A stretch of 64,000 bases of DNA from Hyphomicrobium zavarzinii ATCC 27496 (GTDB lineage Bacteria; Pseudomonadota; Alphaproteobacteria; Rhizobiales; Hyphomicrobiaceae): contig NZ_KB911256.1 of assembly GCF_000383415.1 (NCBI RefSeq), positions 496,001 to 560,000 on the forward strand, written 5' to 3'. Of the stretch, positions 19,948 through 28,588 are shown piece by piece. Both the position numbers and the translations under genes were made by a program. A model generated the notes under the pieces. It worked only from the letters and a program-made list of their open reading frames with translations. It made no database searches and was not told the origin of the DNA. How positions within the stretch are numbered: the first letter of the stretch is position 1; every line of letters begins with the position of its first letter.

Positions 19948-20661
19948 TTAGTGACGGCGTGCTTCGCGTTCCGGCTCGGTCGAGCGCAGGTCTGAAAGCA
20001 CGGTCTCGCCGCCGATGGCCCGCTGTCCCACGGCAACCGCCGGGAACGCACCAACCGGCAGATAGGTATCGACGCGCGATCCGAACCGGATGAGCCCGAA
20101 CCGCTCGCCGACGCCGATGTTGTCGCCCTCGGCCGCCAGCGTCACGATGCGGCGCGCGACGAGGCCCGCGATCTGCACGACAGCGACCTTGGTTCCCGTC
20201 GGCGTCTCGATCACGATCGTGCGCCGCTCGTTCTCCTCGGACGCCTTGTCGAGGGCGGCGTTGAGGAATGCGCCCGGAATGTAGAGCGAGCGGATGATAC
20301 GGCCCGCCAGCGGCGCGCGCTGGATGTGAACGTCGAACACGGACAGGAAGATCGAGATGCGCACGCGCTCCTCGTCGCCGAGGCCCAGCTCGGCGGGCGG
20401 CCGCACCTTCTCGATCAGCGAGACCTTGCCGTCGGCCGGCGCGATGATCAGCCCCTCGCGCAGCGGCGTCACGCGATCGGGATCGCGGAAGAAGTAGATC
20501 ACCCAGCCCGTGATCAGCGCTGCGATCCATCCGAGCGCAGGCCAGATGTAGAACAGCAGCAGCGTTGCGACGAGGCCGATGACGATGAACTTGTGACCGT
20601 CGCGGTGCACAGGCGCCAGGCTGTCGGTGATAGTGTCGAGCAATGAATGCCGATCGGACAT
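19948..20661 (-). CDS. psd: Phosphatidylserine decarboxylase proenzyme
   Basis: Converts phosphatidylserine to phosphatidylethanolamine. The 237-residue short form has two membrane helices near the N-terminus (about 24-55), IYFFRDPDR, the PADGKV block, FLSVFDVHIQRAP, and the self-cleavage motif RFGSRVD, where the Ser becomes the pyruvoyl group. It lies directly upstream of pssA on the same strand. Confidence 0.95.
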   Translation of the reverse strand: MSDRHSLLDTITDSLAPVHRDGHKFIVIGLVATLLLFYIWPALGWIAALITGWVIYFFRDPDRVTPLREGLIIAPADGKVSLIEKVRPPAELGLGDEERVRISIFLSVFDVHIQRAPLAGRIIRSLYIPGAFLNAALDKASEENERRTIVIETPTGTKVAVVQIAGLVARRIVTLAAEGDNIGVGERFGLIRFGSRVDTYLPVGAFPAVAVGQRAIGGETVLSDLRSTEPEREARRH

Positions 20662-20717
20662 TCGTCCTCCTGATCCCTCATCCAGCGCGCACGAGCCGCG
20701 CGGGAGAAAATTACCAC

Positions 20718-20747
20718 AAAGCGGCGGGCCGGGGACCGGTCCGCCGC
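20718..20747 (-). terminator. Terminator downstream of the DegP-type protease gene
   Basis: GCGGCGG (20721-20727) pairs with CCGCCGC (20741-20747), with an inner CCGG/CCGG stem around a GGA loop. On the minus strand the stem is followed by TTTGTGGTAATTTT. This would end the hflK-hflC-DUF2065-protease transcript just before psd. Confidence 0.6.
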
Positions 20748-20769
20748 AGAATATCGAAAAAACGGGCCG

Positions 20770-22260
20770 TTAGAATGGAATGGCGACGAAGCGCGTATCC
20801 CCCTTCACGTCCTCGACCAGAAGCAGCACGCTCTTGCCGCCCGACTTCTTGACCTTCTCGATGGCCGCCTCGAGATCGGCCGGCGTCGTCACCGGCTCCT
20901 GCTGAGCCTCCGTGATAACGTCGCCGGCTCTGATGTTCTTGGTCGCAGCCTGGCTCGAGGGGTCGATGTCGGTAACGATCACGCCCTTGACCTTGGCGTC
21001 GAAGCCGAGGCGGCTGCGCACGTCGTCCGTGAGCGGGCTCAGCGTGAGCCCCAGGACCGACGTCGAAGGCTGCTCGGGTTTCTCTTCCTTTTTGTCGGTC
21101 GAGGCAGGCTGCGGGTTGTCCTCCTCGTCGTTAAGCGTGCCGACGGAGACCGAAAGCGTCTTTTTCTGTCCTTGCCGCAGAACCTCGACATCGACCGTCT
21201 TTCCGATCGGTGCCTGCGCGACGAGCTTCGGCAGGCCGCGCATCGTGGTCACGTCCTTGCCGTCGAACTTGAGGATCACGTCACCGGCTTCGACGCCGGC
21301 CTTGGCGGCGGGCGAGTCGGGCGTCACGCCCGCAACCAGCGCGCCCGTGTTCTCCGGCACGCCGAGGCTCTCGCCGATGTCCTCGCTGATCGACTGGATC
21401 TTGACGCCGAGCCACCCGCGCTTGACCTGCCCGAACTCCTTGAGCTGCGAGATGACGGCGGTGACCGTATCGGCGGGAACGGCAAAGCCGATGCCGATGG
21501 AGCCGCCAGTCGGAGAGATGATGGCGGTGTTCACGCCCACCACCTCGCCGTCCATGTTGAAGAGCGGTCCGCCCGAGTTGCCCTTGTTGATCGCCGCGTC
21601 CGTCTGCAGGAAGTCGTCGTAGGGGCCCGCGTTGATGTCGCGCTGCTTGGCGGAAATGATGCCGACCGTGAGCGAGCCGCCGAGGCCGAAGGGATTGCCG
21701 ATCGCCATCACCCAGTCGCCGACGCGGAGATTGGCCGAGGAGCCGAATGGCACGGAGACCAGCGGCTTCTTGGGCGTGACCTTGAGCAGGGCGAGGTCGG
21801 TCTTGGTGTCCCGGCCGAGCACCTTGTCGACCTTGAGCTTCGAGCCGTCGTGGAAGTTGACGATGATCTCGTCGGCGCCTTCGATGACGTGGTTGTTGGT
21901 GACGACGAGACCTTCCGTTCCGTCGATCACGAAACCGGAGCCGAGCGAGGAGACCTTGCGTTCCGACGGCGGCGTCCGCCCGCCCTTTTTGTTGAAGAAG
22001 TCCTCGAAGAAGTCTTCGAACGGCGACCCCTTCGGCACCTTCGGCAGCGGGACGCCTTCCGGGCCCTTCGCGATCTGGCTGGTGGAGATGTTGACGACGG
22101 CGTCGATCAGCTTTTCGGCGATCGGCGCGACCGATTGCGGCCCCCTTTGCTCTGCCGCCGCCGGGGCCGCCGCAGCGAGGCTGCCGGCCTGGAGCGCGGC
22201 GAGCGCAAAGGCGAGGGCCGGGAGCCGGCCGAATACGCGTCGCCCAAGAGTGGTCGTCAT
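20770..22260 (-). CDS. degP: DegP/HtrA-family periplasmic serine protease
   Basis: 496 residues from the ATG at 22260, which has AAGGAG before it. An N-terminal signal peptide (about 1-37, ending AAAAPAAAEQ) is followed by a trypsin-like domain with H124 (NNHV), D155 (TKTDLALL) and S229 (GNSGGP), then two PDZ domains separated by an acidic, low-complexity linker (STDKKEEKPEQPSTS). It degrades misfolded envelope proteins. It lies downstream of hflK-hflC-DUF2065; HflKC modulate membrane proteolysis, so the neighbourhood is an envelope quality-control unit. The open frame extends about 99 codons upstream without family similarity. Confidence 0.94.
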   Translation of the reverse strand: MTTTLGRRVFGRLPALAFALAALQAGSLAAAAPAAAEQRGPQSVAPIAEKLIDAVVNISTSQIAKGPEGVPLPKVPKGSPFEDFFEDFFNKKGGRTPPSERKVSSLGSGFVIDGTEGLVVTNNHVIEGADEIIVNFHDGSKLKVDKVLGRDTKTDLALLKVTPKKPLVSVPFGSSANLRVGDWVMAIGNPFGLGGSLTVGIISAKQRDINAGPYDDFLQTDAAINKGNSGGPLFNMDGEVVGVNTAIISPTGGSIGIGFAVPADTVTAVISQLKEFGQVKRGWLGVKIQSISEDIGESLGVPENTGALVAGVTPDSPAAKAGVEAGDVILKFDGKDVTTMRGLPKLVAQAPIGKTVDVEVLRQGQKKTLSVSVGTLNDEEDNPQPASTDKKEEKPEQPSTSVLGLTLSPLTDDVRSRLGFDAKVKGVIVTDIDPSSQAATKNIRAGDVITEAQQEPVTTPADLEAAIEKVKKSGGKSVLLLVEDVKGDTRFVAIPF

Positions 22261-22525
22261 CGGGAACTCCTTCTCAGACCATGATCGGGGCAGACCTTTT
22301 AGGTTCTGGCGTGCGATCCATGGCCGAAACCCATGATCAAGCCGGCCGGAATTGTGTTCGTTCATATCCTCGCCCGGCGCGTCAAGTCGCTTAGGCTCCG
22401 GGCTTTTCTTGTTCTGCTCGAAGCTAGAGCGCATGAAGCGGGCAGGACGAGGTCCAGCCCGCTCCAAAGTGTGAGATCGCCGTGAGCCTGTCAACGCGGC
22501 TGAGAGGCGGATGGTCAGGAGAAGC

Positions 22526-22711
22526 TTACCCCCTGACCAGCCAGACGATGAGCGCACCGAGCGCGACGGCCACCCAGCCTGCTCTGCGCAGGCTTTGCTC
22601 AGGGGTGGCGGCGGCCGTCGCCAGAAGATAGCGCCCGAGATCGGGTGAGAGCGCCCAGATCAAGCCCTCGATCACGAGCACCAATCCGAGGGCAACGACC
22701 AGATCGCTCAT
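22526..22711 (-). CDS. DUF2065 small membrane protein (YjeT family)
   Basis: 61 residues, two membrane helices (about 3-20 and 43-58) with a polar loop between. The start codon overlaps the hflC stop by four bases (ATGA), so it is translationally coupled to hflC. DUF2065 genes commonly follow hflC. Function unknown. Confidence 0.85.
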   Translation of the reverse strand: MSDLVVALGLVLVIEGLIWALSPDLGRYLLATAAATPEQSLRRAGWVAVALGALIVWLVRG

Positions 22712-23595
22712 TGTTTAGGCAGAGCCGCTCCCGCACCGGCAGGGTCGGAGAAGTACTTGAAGAAGTCGCTGTCGGGCGAGATCACCAAGCGCGTGTCGCC
22801 CGGCTTCAGGCCCTGCTCGTAGGCCTGCATCGAGCGATAGAACGCGAAGAAATCCGGATCGCGCCCGAAGGCTTCGGCGAAGATGCGGTTACGCTCGGCT
22901 TCGCCCGAGCCGCGCAGCTCCTCACCCTTGCGGGTTGCTTCCGCCTTGATGACGGTGACCTCGCGGTCGGCCGTCGCCTTGATGCGGTTCGCTTCGCCCG
23001 TGCCCTGCGCGCGGAACTCGGCAGCCTCACGCTGGCGCTCGGCGCGCATGCGCTCGAACACGCTCTTGAGGTTCTGCTCGGGCAGGTCGGCACGCTTGAT
23101 GCGCACGTCCACAACCTCGAGGCCGAAGTCGCGGCCCTCTTCGTTCACGTTGGCTGCGATCTGCTTCATGAGCTGCTCGCGGCGGTCACGCACGACGTCC
23201 TGGAAGGTCGCGGCACCGAGCGCGCGGCGCATGGCCGATTCCACGATCGGGCCGAGACGCGAGCGCACCGCCCCCTCGAACCGCAGCGTCTGATAGAACT
23301 TGAGCGGATCGACGATCTTGTAGCGGGCGAACGCGTCCACCTGCAGACGCTTCTGGTCCGACGCGGTGACTTCCTGCGTCGAGGTGTCGAGGTCGAGGAT
23401 GCGCTTGTCGAAGATGTCGACCGTCTCGACCAGCGGCAGCTTCCAGTGAAGGCCAGGCTGCTGGACGACACGCTTCGGCTTACCGAACTCGAGCACGAGC
23501 GCCTGCTCGTTCTGGTGCACGATGAAGGCCGAGGCATAGACGGCTGCGGCTGCGGCGCCGAGAACGACGACGAGAAATGCGAGGAATGCGCGCAT
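22708..23595 (-). CDS. hflC: HflC, membrane protease modulator
   Basis: 295-residue SPFH/band-7 protein with an N-terminal membrane anchor (about 4-24), the band-7 domain, and a C-terminal Ala/Glu-rich coiled coil (AERQREAAEFRAQGTGEANRIKA). It forms the periplasmic HflKC complex that encloses FtsH. Only one base separates it from hflK, and it overlaps the DUF2065 gene. Confidence 0.95.
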   Translation of the reverse strand: MRAFLAFLVVVLGAAAAAVYASAFIVHQNEQALVLEFGKPKRVVQQPGLHWKLPLVETVDIFDKRILDLDTSTQEVTASDQKRLQVDAFARYKIVDPLKFYQTLRFEGAVRSRLGPIVESAMRRALGAATFQDVVRDRREQLMKQIAANVNEEGRDFGLEVVDVRIKRADLPEQNLKSVFERMRAERQREAAEFRAQGTGEANRIKATADREVTVIKAEATRKGEELRGSGEAERNRIFAEAFGRDPDFFAFYRSMQAYEQGLKPGDTRLVISPDSDFFKYFSDPAGAGAALPKQ

Positions 23596-23596
23596 A

Positions 23597-24724
23597 TCAG
23601 TTGCCTCCCTCGGTCGTCTGGCGGCGCTGCTGGAGCTGATCCAGCGGCAGGTAGGGCACCACGCCCTGGCCGCTCTTGCTGTCGATGATCACCTTGTCGG
23701 TGCCGCCCATCACGCGTTCCATGGTTTCGAGGAAGATGCGCTTGCGCGTGACTTCCGGAGCCTTCTTGTACTCGTCGTAAACCTTGAGGAAGCGGGCCGT
23801 CTGGCCTTGCGCTTCCGCCACTGTCTGCTGCTTGAAGCCCTCTGCGCCCTGGAGAATGCGCTCTGCCTCGCCGCGGGCCTCGGGCACCACCTTGTTGGCG
23901 TAGGCGAAGGCTTCGTTCTGCAAGCGCTCCTTGTCGGCGCGCGCCGCCTGCACGTCGCGGAAGGCGTCGATGACCTCGCCCGGCGGGTCGACCTTCTGCA
24001 GCGTCACCTGGTCGATCTGGATACCCGACTGATAGCCGTCGAGAATTTGCTGCATGAGCTGGAACACGGCAGCTTCCGTCTTCTGGCGTGCTTCCGTCAG
24101 GATCGGCTGGATGTTCGATTGGCCGACCACCTCGCGCATGGCGCTCTCGGCCACTTCCTTCACGGTGTTGTCGGGGTTCTGGATGTTGAAGAGATACTGG
24201 GCGGCATCCTTGATGCGCCAGTAGACCACGAAGTCGATGTCCACCGTGTTCTCGTCGCCGGTGAGCATCAGGCTCTCTTCCTTGACGTCCTGCACACCCG
24301 CGCCGCCGAAACCGCGATCGAAGCTTGCGGAGCGCATGCCCACTTCGATGATGTTCTGGCGCGTGACTTTGGGACGAATGACCTCCTCGACCGGGTAAGG
24401 CCAGCGGAAATGAAGGCCGGGCGGCTCCTGGCGCACGTACTCGCCGAACCGCATCACGACGCCGAGCTCATCTGGATCGACGCGGAAGAAGAAGGCATAC
24501 CAGGCCACGACCGCCGAGGCGACGATCGCCGCGAGGAAGGCCAGGGGACCGGGAATGCCGCCGCCATGCATGACCTGCTTCATGCGGTCCTGGCTGCGCT
24601 TCAGCATTTCCTCGAGATCGGGCGGTTGCGAGCCGGGTCCCTGGCCCCAGGGACCACCGCCCCCGCCGCCGCCTTTCCAGCCGCCGCCGTTTCCACCGCC
24701 GCCGCTCTGATTGCTCCAAGGCAT
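23597..24724 (-). CDS. hflK: HflK, membrane protease modulator
   Basis: 375 residues: the Gly/Trp-rich N-terminal segment typical of HflK (residues 1-35), one membrane helix (about 60-80), the SPFH/band-7 domain, and a C-terminal coiled coil (RGEAERILQGAEGFKQQTVAEAQG). Partner of HflC in regulating FtsH. It follows folA by about 210 bases and leads hflC and the DUF2065 gene. Confidence 0.95.
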   Translation of the reverse strand: MPWSNQSGGGGNGGGWKGGGGGGGPWGQGPGSQPPDLEEMLKRSQDRMKQVMHGGGIPGPLAFLAAIVASAVVAWYAFFFRVDPDELGVVMRFGEYVRQEPPGLHFRWPYPVEEVIRPKVTRQNIIEVGMRSASFDRGFGGAGVQDVKEESLMLTGDENTVDIDFVVYWRIKDAAQYLFNIQNPDNTVKEVAESAMREVVGQSNIQPILTEARQKTEAAVFQLMQQILDGYQSGIQIDQVTLQKVDPPGEVIDAFRDVQAARADKERLQNEAFAYANKVVPEARGEAERILQGAEGFKQQTVAEAQGQTARFLKVYDEYKKAPEVTRKRIFLETMERVMGGTDKVIIDSKSGQGVVPYLPLDQLQQRRQTTEGGN

Positions 24725-24933
24725 ATGATCTCAGCCCTTCGATTGTGGATGATGGCCGGGAAAGCGCAATGAGGTGACCCTTTCCAAGGGCCCTGGATCG
24801 CTTAAGTCCCGGATGGGATTGCGCTTCGCTTATAGGGGAGGAGACCGGTCGAAGCAAATGCGCCGCGTAGAAATTGGTTTGCGCAGGCCGCCCGTCAAGG
24901 CGGGGCTCCGCCAATTCTTTCGGCGGGCCGGGT

Positions 24934-25446
24934 CTAGTTGCGTTCGAGTATCCGGAGGGTCGCCGTAACGTCGTCCTTTTCGCTCGTGGGCAGCGGCTGG
25001 CTTTCCACTTCCTTCCAGGCCGAAAGATCGACCTCCGGGAAGGAAACATCCCCCTCCGGACGGGCGTGGATCGTGGTCCAGTAGATGCGGTCGGCGTGCG
25101 GGAGAGCGGCCCGGAACACGTCCGCCCCCCCGATAACCATGATCTCGTCGGCGGACGACAGCGCGGTGCGCGCCAGCGTCCGGGCGAGGGTCAGCGCGTC
25201 GGCGAGATTATCGACCACGCTCACACCTGCCGGGGCCTCGAAAAAGGGGTCCGTGGTGAGCACGATGTTCTCGCGCCCGTCGAGCGGTTTCTTGAGCGAC
25301 TGGAAGGTCTTGCGGCCCATGATCACGGGCTTGCCCAGCGTCAGGCGCCGGAACGTCTTGAGGTCCGACGAAAGCCGCCAGGGCAAGGTGCCGTTGGCAC
25401 CGATCACGCCGTTCTCGGCCACGGCAACGATGAGAGAGACGCGCAT
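24934..25446 (-). CDS. folA: Dihydrofolate reductase
   Basis: 170 residues. The substrate/NADPH motifs of DHFR are all present: IVAVAENGVIGANGTLPWRLSSDLKTFRRLT at the N-terminus, VIMGRKTFQSL, and IMVIGGADVFRAALP. It regenerates tetrahydrofolate after thymidylate synthase, whose gene lies upstream on the same strand. The intervening 177 bases carry two inverted copies of a dispersed palindrome. Confidence 0.95.
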   Translation of the reverse strand: MRVSLIVAVAENGVIGANGTLPWRLSSDLKTFRRLTLGKPVIMGRKTFQSLKKPLDGRENIVLTTDPFFEAPAGVSVVDNLADALTLARTLARTALSSADEIMVIGGADVFRAALPHADRIYWTTIHARPEGDVSFPEVDLSAWKEVESQPLPTSEKDDVTATLRILERN

Positions 25447-25503
25447 GGATTAAACCGCTGTCCGCGCTGTGGGGAGAGCATCTCTACCGTCCACATCATG
25501 CTT

Positions 25504-25534
25504 GTCCAGACACCGGCCTCCGCCGGTGTGACGT
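25504..25534 (-). repeat. Dispersed palindromic repeat, copy 1
   Basis: Read on the minus strand, this 31-base element starts ACGTCA, then CCGGCGGAGGCCGG with a short hairpin, and ends TCTGGAC. It matches copy 2 at 25568-25598 in opposite orientation with few differences. It belongs to the 'GTCATCCCGGCGAAGGCC' type of intergenic repeat common in alphaproteobacteria. Confidence 0.65.
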
Positions 25535-25567
25535 CGTGAGATGGAGAAGCGGCCTGCCTCGACATTA

Positions 25568-25598
25568 ACGTCATCCCGGCGAAGGCCGGGATCCAGGC
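25568..25598 (+). repeat. Dispersed palindromic repeat, copy 2
   Basis: Contains CCCGGCGAAGGCCGGG, a 6-bp stem with a GAAG loop, flanked by ACGTCAT and ATCCAGGC. It is the inverted partner of the copy at 25504-25534, 33 bases away. Together they could fold into a larger structure in the thyA-folA message. Confidence 0.65.
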
Positions 25599-25623
25599 AC
25601 GTAGATTGTGGAGCACTGTTCAT

Positions 25624-26418
25624 CTAAACCGCCACCGGTGCTGCGATATGGGGGTGCGGGTCGTAACCCTCGAGCGCGAAGTCCTCGTAGCGGAACGCGA
25701 AGATCGAGCGAACGTCCGGGTTGATCGACATCTTGGGCAGCGGCCGCGGCGTGCGCGAAAGCTGCAGGTCCGCCTGCTCCAGGTGGTTCACGTAGAGATG
25801 AGCGTCGCCGAACGTATGCACGAACTCGCCGGGCTCTAGCCCCGTCACCTGCGCCATCATCATCGTGAGCAGCGCATAGCTCGCAATGTTGAACGGCACG
25901 CCAAGGAACACGTCCGCCGAGCGCTGGTAGAGCTGGCACGAGAGGCGCCCCTCGGCCACGTAGAACTGGAACAGGCAGTGGCACGGCGCGAGCGCCATGT
26001 CCGGAATGTCGGCCGGGTTCCAGGCCGAGACGATGATGCGGCGGCTGTCGGGATTGGTCTTCAGCGTCTCCACGACCTCGCTGATCTGATCGATCGTCCG
26101 CCCGTCCGGCGCGGCCCAGCTTCGCCACTGCTTTCCGTAGACCGGGCCGAGACTGCCGTCGGGGCGTGCCCACTCATCCCAGATCCGCACGCCGTTCGCC
26201 TTGAGATAGGCGACGTTGGTGTCGCCCGCGAGAAACCAGATCAGCTCGTGAATGATAGATTTGACGTGCAACTTCTTGGTCGTGACCAGCGGAAACCCGT
26301 CCCTGAGGTCGAACCGCATCTGATGCCCGAAGATCGACAGCGTGCCCGTCCCCGTCCGGTCGGACTTGGCGGTGCCTTCGGTGCGCACGCGGCGCAGGAG
26401 ATCGAGATATTGCTGCAT
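25624..26418 (-). CDS. thyA: Thymidylate synthase
   Basis: Methylates dUMP to dTMP with methylene-tetrahydrofolate. The 264 residues match Thy[20 protein letters not shown] at the start, the catalytic Cys in [35 protein letters not shown] and HLYVNHLEQ. The ATG is only 23 bases from the CPBP protease stop, and folA follows, so the set is probably one transcript. Confidence 0.96.
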   Translation of the reverse strand: MQQYLDLLRRVRTEGTAKSDRTGTGTLSIFGHQMRFDLRDGFPLVTTKKLHVKSIIHELIWFLAGDTNVAYLKANGVRIWDEWARPDGSLGPVYGKQWRSWAAPDGRTIDQISEVVETLKTNPDSRRIIVSAWNPADIPDMALAPCHCLFQFYVAEGRLSCQLYQRSADVFLGVPFNIASYALLTMMMAQVTGLEPGEFVHTFGDAHLYVNHLEQADLQLSRTPRPLPKMSINPDVRSIFAFRYEDFALEGYDPHPHIAAPVAV

Positions 26419-26441
26419 GGTGGCGTCCTAGCCCGATTCCG

Positions 26442-27206
26442 CTATGGCGCGAACAGAGAGACGATCGAGAGCGAGAACGCGTTGATGACGGCGTGCGCCA
26501 CCACGACGGCCCGCATCGACCCCGTGCGCTTCATGATCCACGATAGCCCGATACCGGCCAGGAACACGCTCACGAGGCCCGGCCAAGAATACCCCCAATG
26601 GAGCAGCGTCCAAAGCAGGGAGGAGAGCACGGCTGCCGGCCAGAACCCGAGCGCGGTCTTGGCCAGCGCTGAAAGCAGGAAGCCCCGGAAGGTCAGCTCC
26701 TCCCACAGCGGCGCCAGAATGACTGCCGCGATCGCGACGCCCCACCAGTAGGGAGAGCGCAAGCCGTCGAGAAGCCACCGCCCGTCCGTGAAAAGCTCGA
26801 GCCCCGCCAGCCGGTAGAGCAGGATCTCGACGGGCCCGATGAGAACGATGAGCAGCAACCCGAGCCCGACGGCTGTAAGCCACGGCGTCGGCGGCGTGGC
26901 GAGCCGCAAGGTCTGCGCCCTGGCCCCGCGCCAGCCCGCAGCTCCCCAGAGAATGGCGAGCGAGAGAAGCTGGCCGATGATCATTTGCGCGAGCAGGAAC
27001 GGCGAGGCGAGAGACGCTCCGCCCTGCGGGATGATTTCGCCGTCTACCCCCAGGAGACCGGCCCTCTCGACGAACACGCCGGCAATTCCGACCAGGATGG
27101 GCGCAAGGCTCACGACGAGTGCAACCAGGAGCGCGCCCGCCGGCCGCCACGGCGTATCGGGCCGATAAGTCGCGCTGTCACCGTCGGCGAGTGTGGGGTC
27201 GGACAT
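26442..27206 (-). CDS. CPBP-family intramembrane metalloprotease
   Basis: 254 residues from the ATG at 27206 (AAGG upstream). It has about seven membrane helices and the family motifs: EELTFRGFLL (EExxxR), a later LLHWGYS, and AHAVINAF near the C-terminus. These residues form the metal-dependent glutamate/histidine active site. CPBP proteins process membrane substrates or act in prenyl-protein cleavage and peptide self-immunity; the substrate here is unknown. It is the first gene of the thyA-folA strand block and divergent from ssrA. Confidence 0.85.
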   Translation of the reverse strand: MSDPTLADGDSATYRPDTPWRPAGALLVALVVSLAPILVGIAGVFVERAGLLGVDGEIIPQGGASLASPFLLAQMIIGQLLSLAILWGAAGWRGARAQTLRLATPPTPWLTAVGLGLLLIVLIGPVEILLYRLAGLELFTDGRWLLDGLRSPYWWGVAIAAVILAPLWEELTFRGFLLSALAKTALGFWPAAVLSSLLWTLLHWGYSWPGLVSVFLAGIGLSWIMKRTGSMRAVVVAHAVINAFSLSIVSLFAP

Positions 27207-27346
27207 GGCGGGAATACCTTGCGCGTGAGGGCTCGAGGTGGATGGGAGGGATGCCTTATGCCATTTGCTGCTATCCGGCGACAACTTGGCAGCGGAAGGG
27301 CCGGGTTTGAGGCACTTTTATTTCTAATCCTCCCGGCATATATTTA

Positions 27347-27712
27347 GATCGCCGGATTCGTCCGGCTATGGCGATAAACGCGACCGTAATAAGCCGTTCG
27401 GACCCGGGGGCAGTACCCGGCGCCTCCACCACAAGCTCATGGGGTTTCAAAGGCCTCCTGGGACTTGGCCACGGACCCTCCTCCGTGAGCTGGTGATGGG
27501 GGCGAACTAGGATCGACGAGGGTGTAAAGGGTTTAGCTTTTGCCCGGCATGATACCACCGTCATCGGGTCATTCAGAATAGTTGCCAATGACAACTATGC
27601 TGAGGCTGCTCTCGCTGCGTAATGCGGCGCGAAATGCCTAACTACTAAAGTCCTCGCTCCTAGCCGAGCAAGGCGCGGTCTGGGGGGCACCGGGCAACAG
27701 AAGCCTCCCACT
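27347..27712 (+). ncRNA. ssrA: Two-piece (circularly permuted) transfer-messenger RNA
   Basis: Rescues stalled ribosomes. The acceptor piece comes first: T-arm CCGGG/CCCGG (27404-27408, 27416-27420) and acceptor strand CGCCTCC plus A-CCA ending at 27431. After a 66-base spacer the coding piece begins with GGGGGCG (27498-27504), which pairs with that acceptor strand (one G-T), then the conserved AACTAGGATCGACGAGGGTG. The tag frame is 27584-27622, GCC to TAA, encoding ANDNYAEAALAA, whose LAA end is a ClpXP signal. A final 7-bp hairpin (27682-27688 with 27703-27709) marks the 3' end. The reverse gene order of the halves is the alphaproteobacterial form. A TATATT at 27339-27344 may be the -10 box. 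Outer ends are approximate. Confidence 0.93.
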
Positions 27713-27781
27713 CATTCTTTGCGCTCTCATCTTTGCGATCCTGGGGGACGCGAGGCGCGATCGGGGACGAAGCGGCACGGC

Positions 27782-28507
27782 ATGACGGTTGAGTCGACGA
27801 TCGACTATGAGGGACTCGCGCAAGAAGCGATGCGCGGAGTCGTACGCAAGGTCATAGCAAGCACGGCGAAGTCCGGCTTGGTAGGCGACCACCATTTTTA
27901 CATTTCCTTCGACACGGAGGCTCCTGGCGTTTCGCTCTCGAAGCGCCTCAAGGAGAAATATCCGCGCGAGATGACCATCGTCCTTCAGCACCGCTTCTGG
28001 GACCTCGCCGTGACCGAGGACCGCTTCGAGGTGAAGCTGACGTTCGATGGCATCCCCGAGCGCCTCGTGGTGCCGTTCGCGGCCATCAAGGTGTTCTTCG
28101 ATCCGTCCGTGCGTTTTGGCCTCCAGTTCGAGGATCCGAACGCCACGCCTGAGGGCCGCGCACAGGCGCAAGGCAACTCCTTCGACGGCATGGTGGCACC
28201 GCGGCCCGGCGCGACACGGGCGAGCCACACGCGCAAGACGCCGCGCGGCGCACGCAAATCTCAGGTCGCCGAGGATGGGGCAGACACCAAGTCGCCCGCC
28301 TCCGAGGAGGAGGCCGCTCCGGCATCCATCGAGACGTCTGCTGCCAACGCAGCGCCTCCCTCGCCGACACCGCTGGCCGCCAAGTCCGCGACCAAGCGCC
28401 CGGCCGCCGCGAGCGATGAGGCCGGCGAGGGCGGTGCCGATGCCGAGGCACCCGCCAAATCGGGCGGCGCCGAGATCGTCAGCCTCGACAAGTTTCGCAA
28501 GAAATAG
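27782..28507 (+). CDS. sspB: SspB, ClpXP adaptor (alphaproteobacterial type)
   Basis: Binds ssrA-tagged proteins and delivers them to ClpXP. The 241 residues start with the alpha-SspB fold (DYEGLAQEAMRGVVRKVIASTAKSGLVGDHHFYISFDT...), followed by a long flexible Ala/Pro/Glu-rich linker (about 145-225) and the C-terminal ClpX-binding motif (EIVSLDKFRKK). The gene starts 70 bases after the tmRNA, so the tag and the adaptor that recognises it are encoded side by side. I chose the ATG at 27782, where homology begins; the frame is open 21 codons further up. Confidence 0.93.
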   Translation: MTVESTIDYEGLAQEAMRGVVRKVIASTAKSGLVGDHHFYISFDTEAPGVSLSKRLKEKYPREMTIVLQHRFWDLAVTEDRFEVKLTFDGIPERLVVPFAAIKVFFDPSVRFGLQFEDPNATPEGRAQAQGNSFDGMVAPRPGATRASHTRKTPRGARKSQVAEDGADTKSPASEEEAAPASIETSAANAAPPSPTPLAAKSATKRPAAASDEAGEGGADAEAPAKSGGAEIVSLDKFRKK

Positions 28508-28531
28508 AGATCGCGAGCATCCGCTCATGAG

Positions 28532-28567
28532 AACGCTTCGGACCCCAAGGTCCGAAGCGTTATGTTT
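28532..28567 (+). terminator. Rho-independent terminator after sspB
   Basis: AACGCTTCGGACC (28532-28544) and its perfect complement (28549-28561) enclose a CCAA loop, followed by ATGTTTT. This is a 13-bp stem 25 bases past the sspB stop. It also lies after the convergent Gly/Tyr-rich protein gene. Confidence 0.8.
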
Positions 28568-28588
28568 TGTGCGGAGGCCCGACTGCGT

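Noticed and set aside
22300-22420. Possible heat-shock promoter upstream of the DegP-type gene (TTGACG... TATGAA on the minus strand)
   Set aside because: The spacer of about 13 bases is too short for a sigma-70 or RpoH promoter.
27271-27594. Minus-strand frame across the tmRNA
   Set aside because: It overlaps conserved tmRNA elements (CCA end, acceptor stem, tag start), so it is not a gene.
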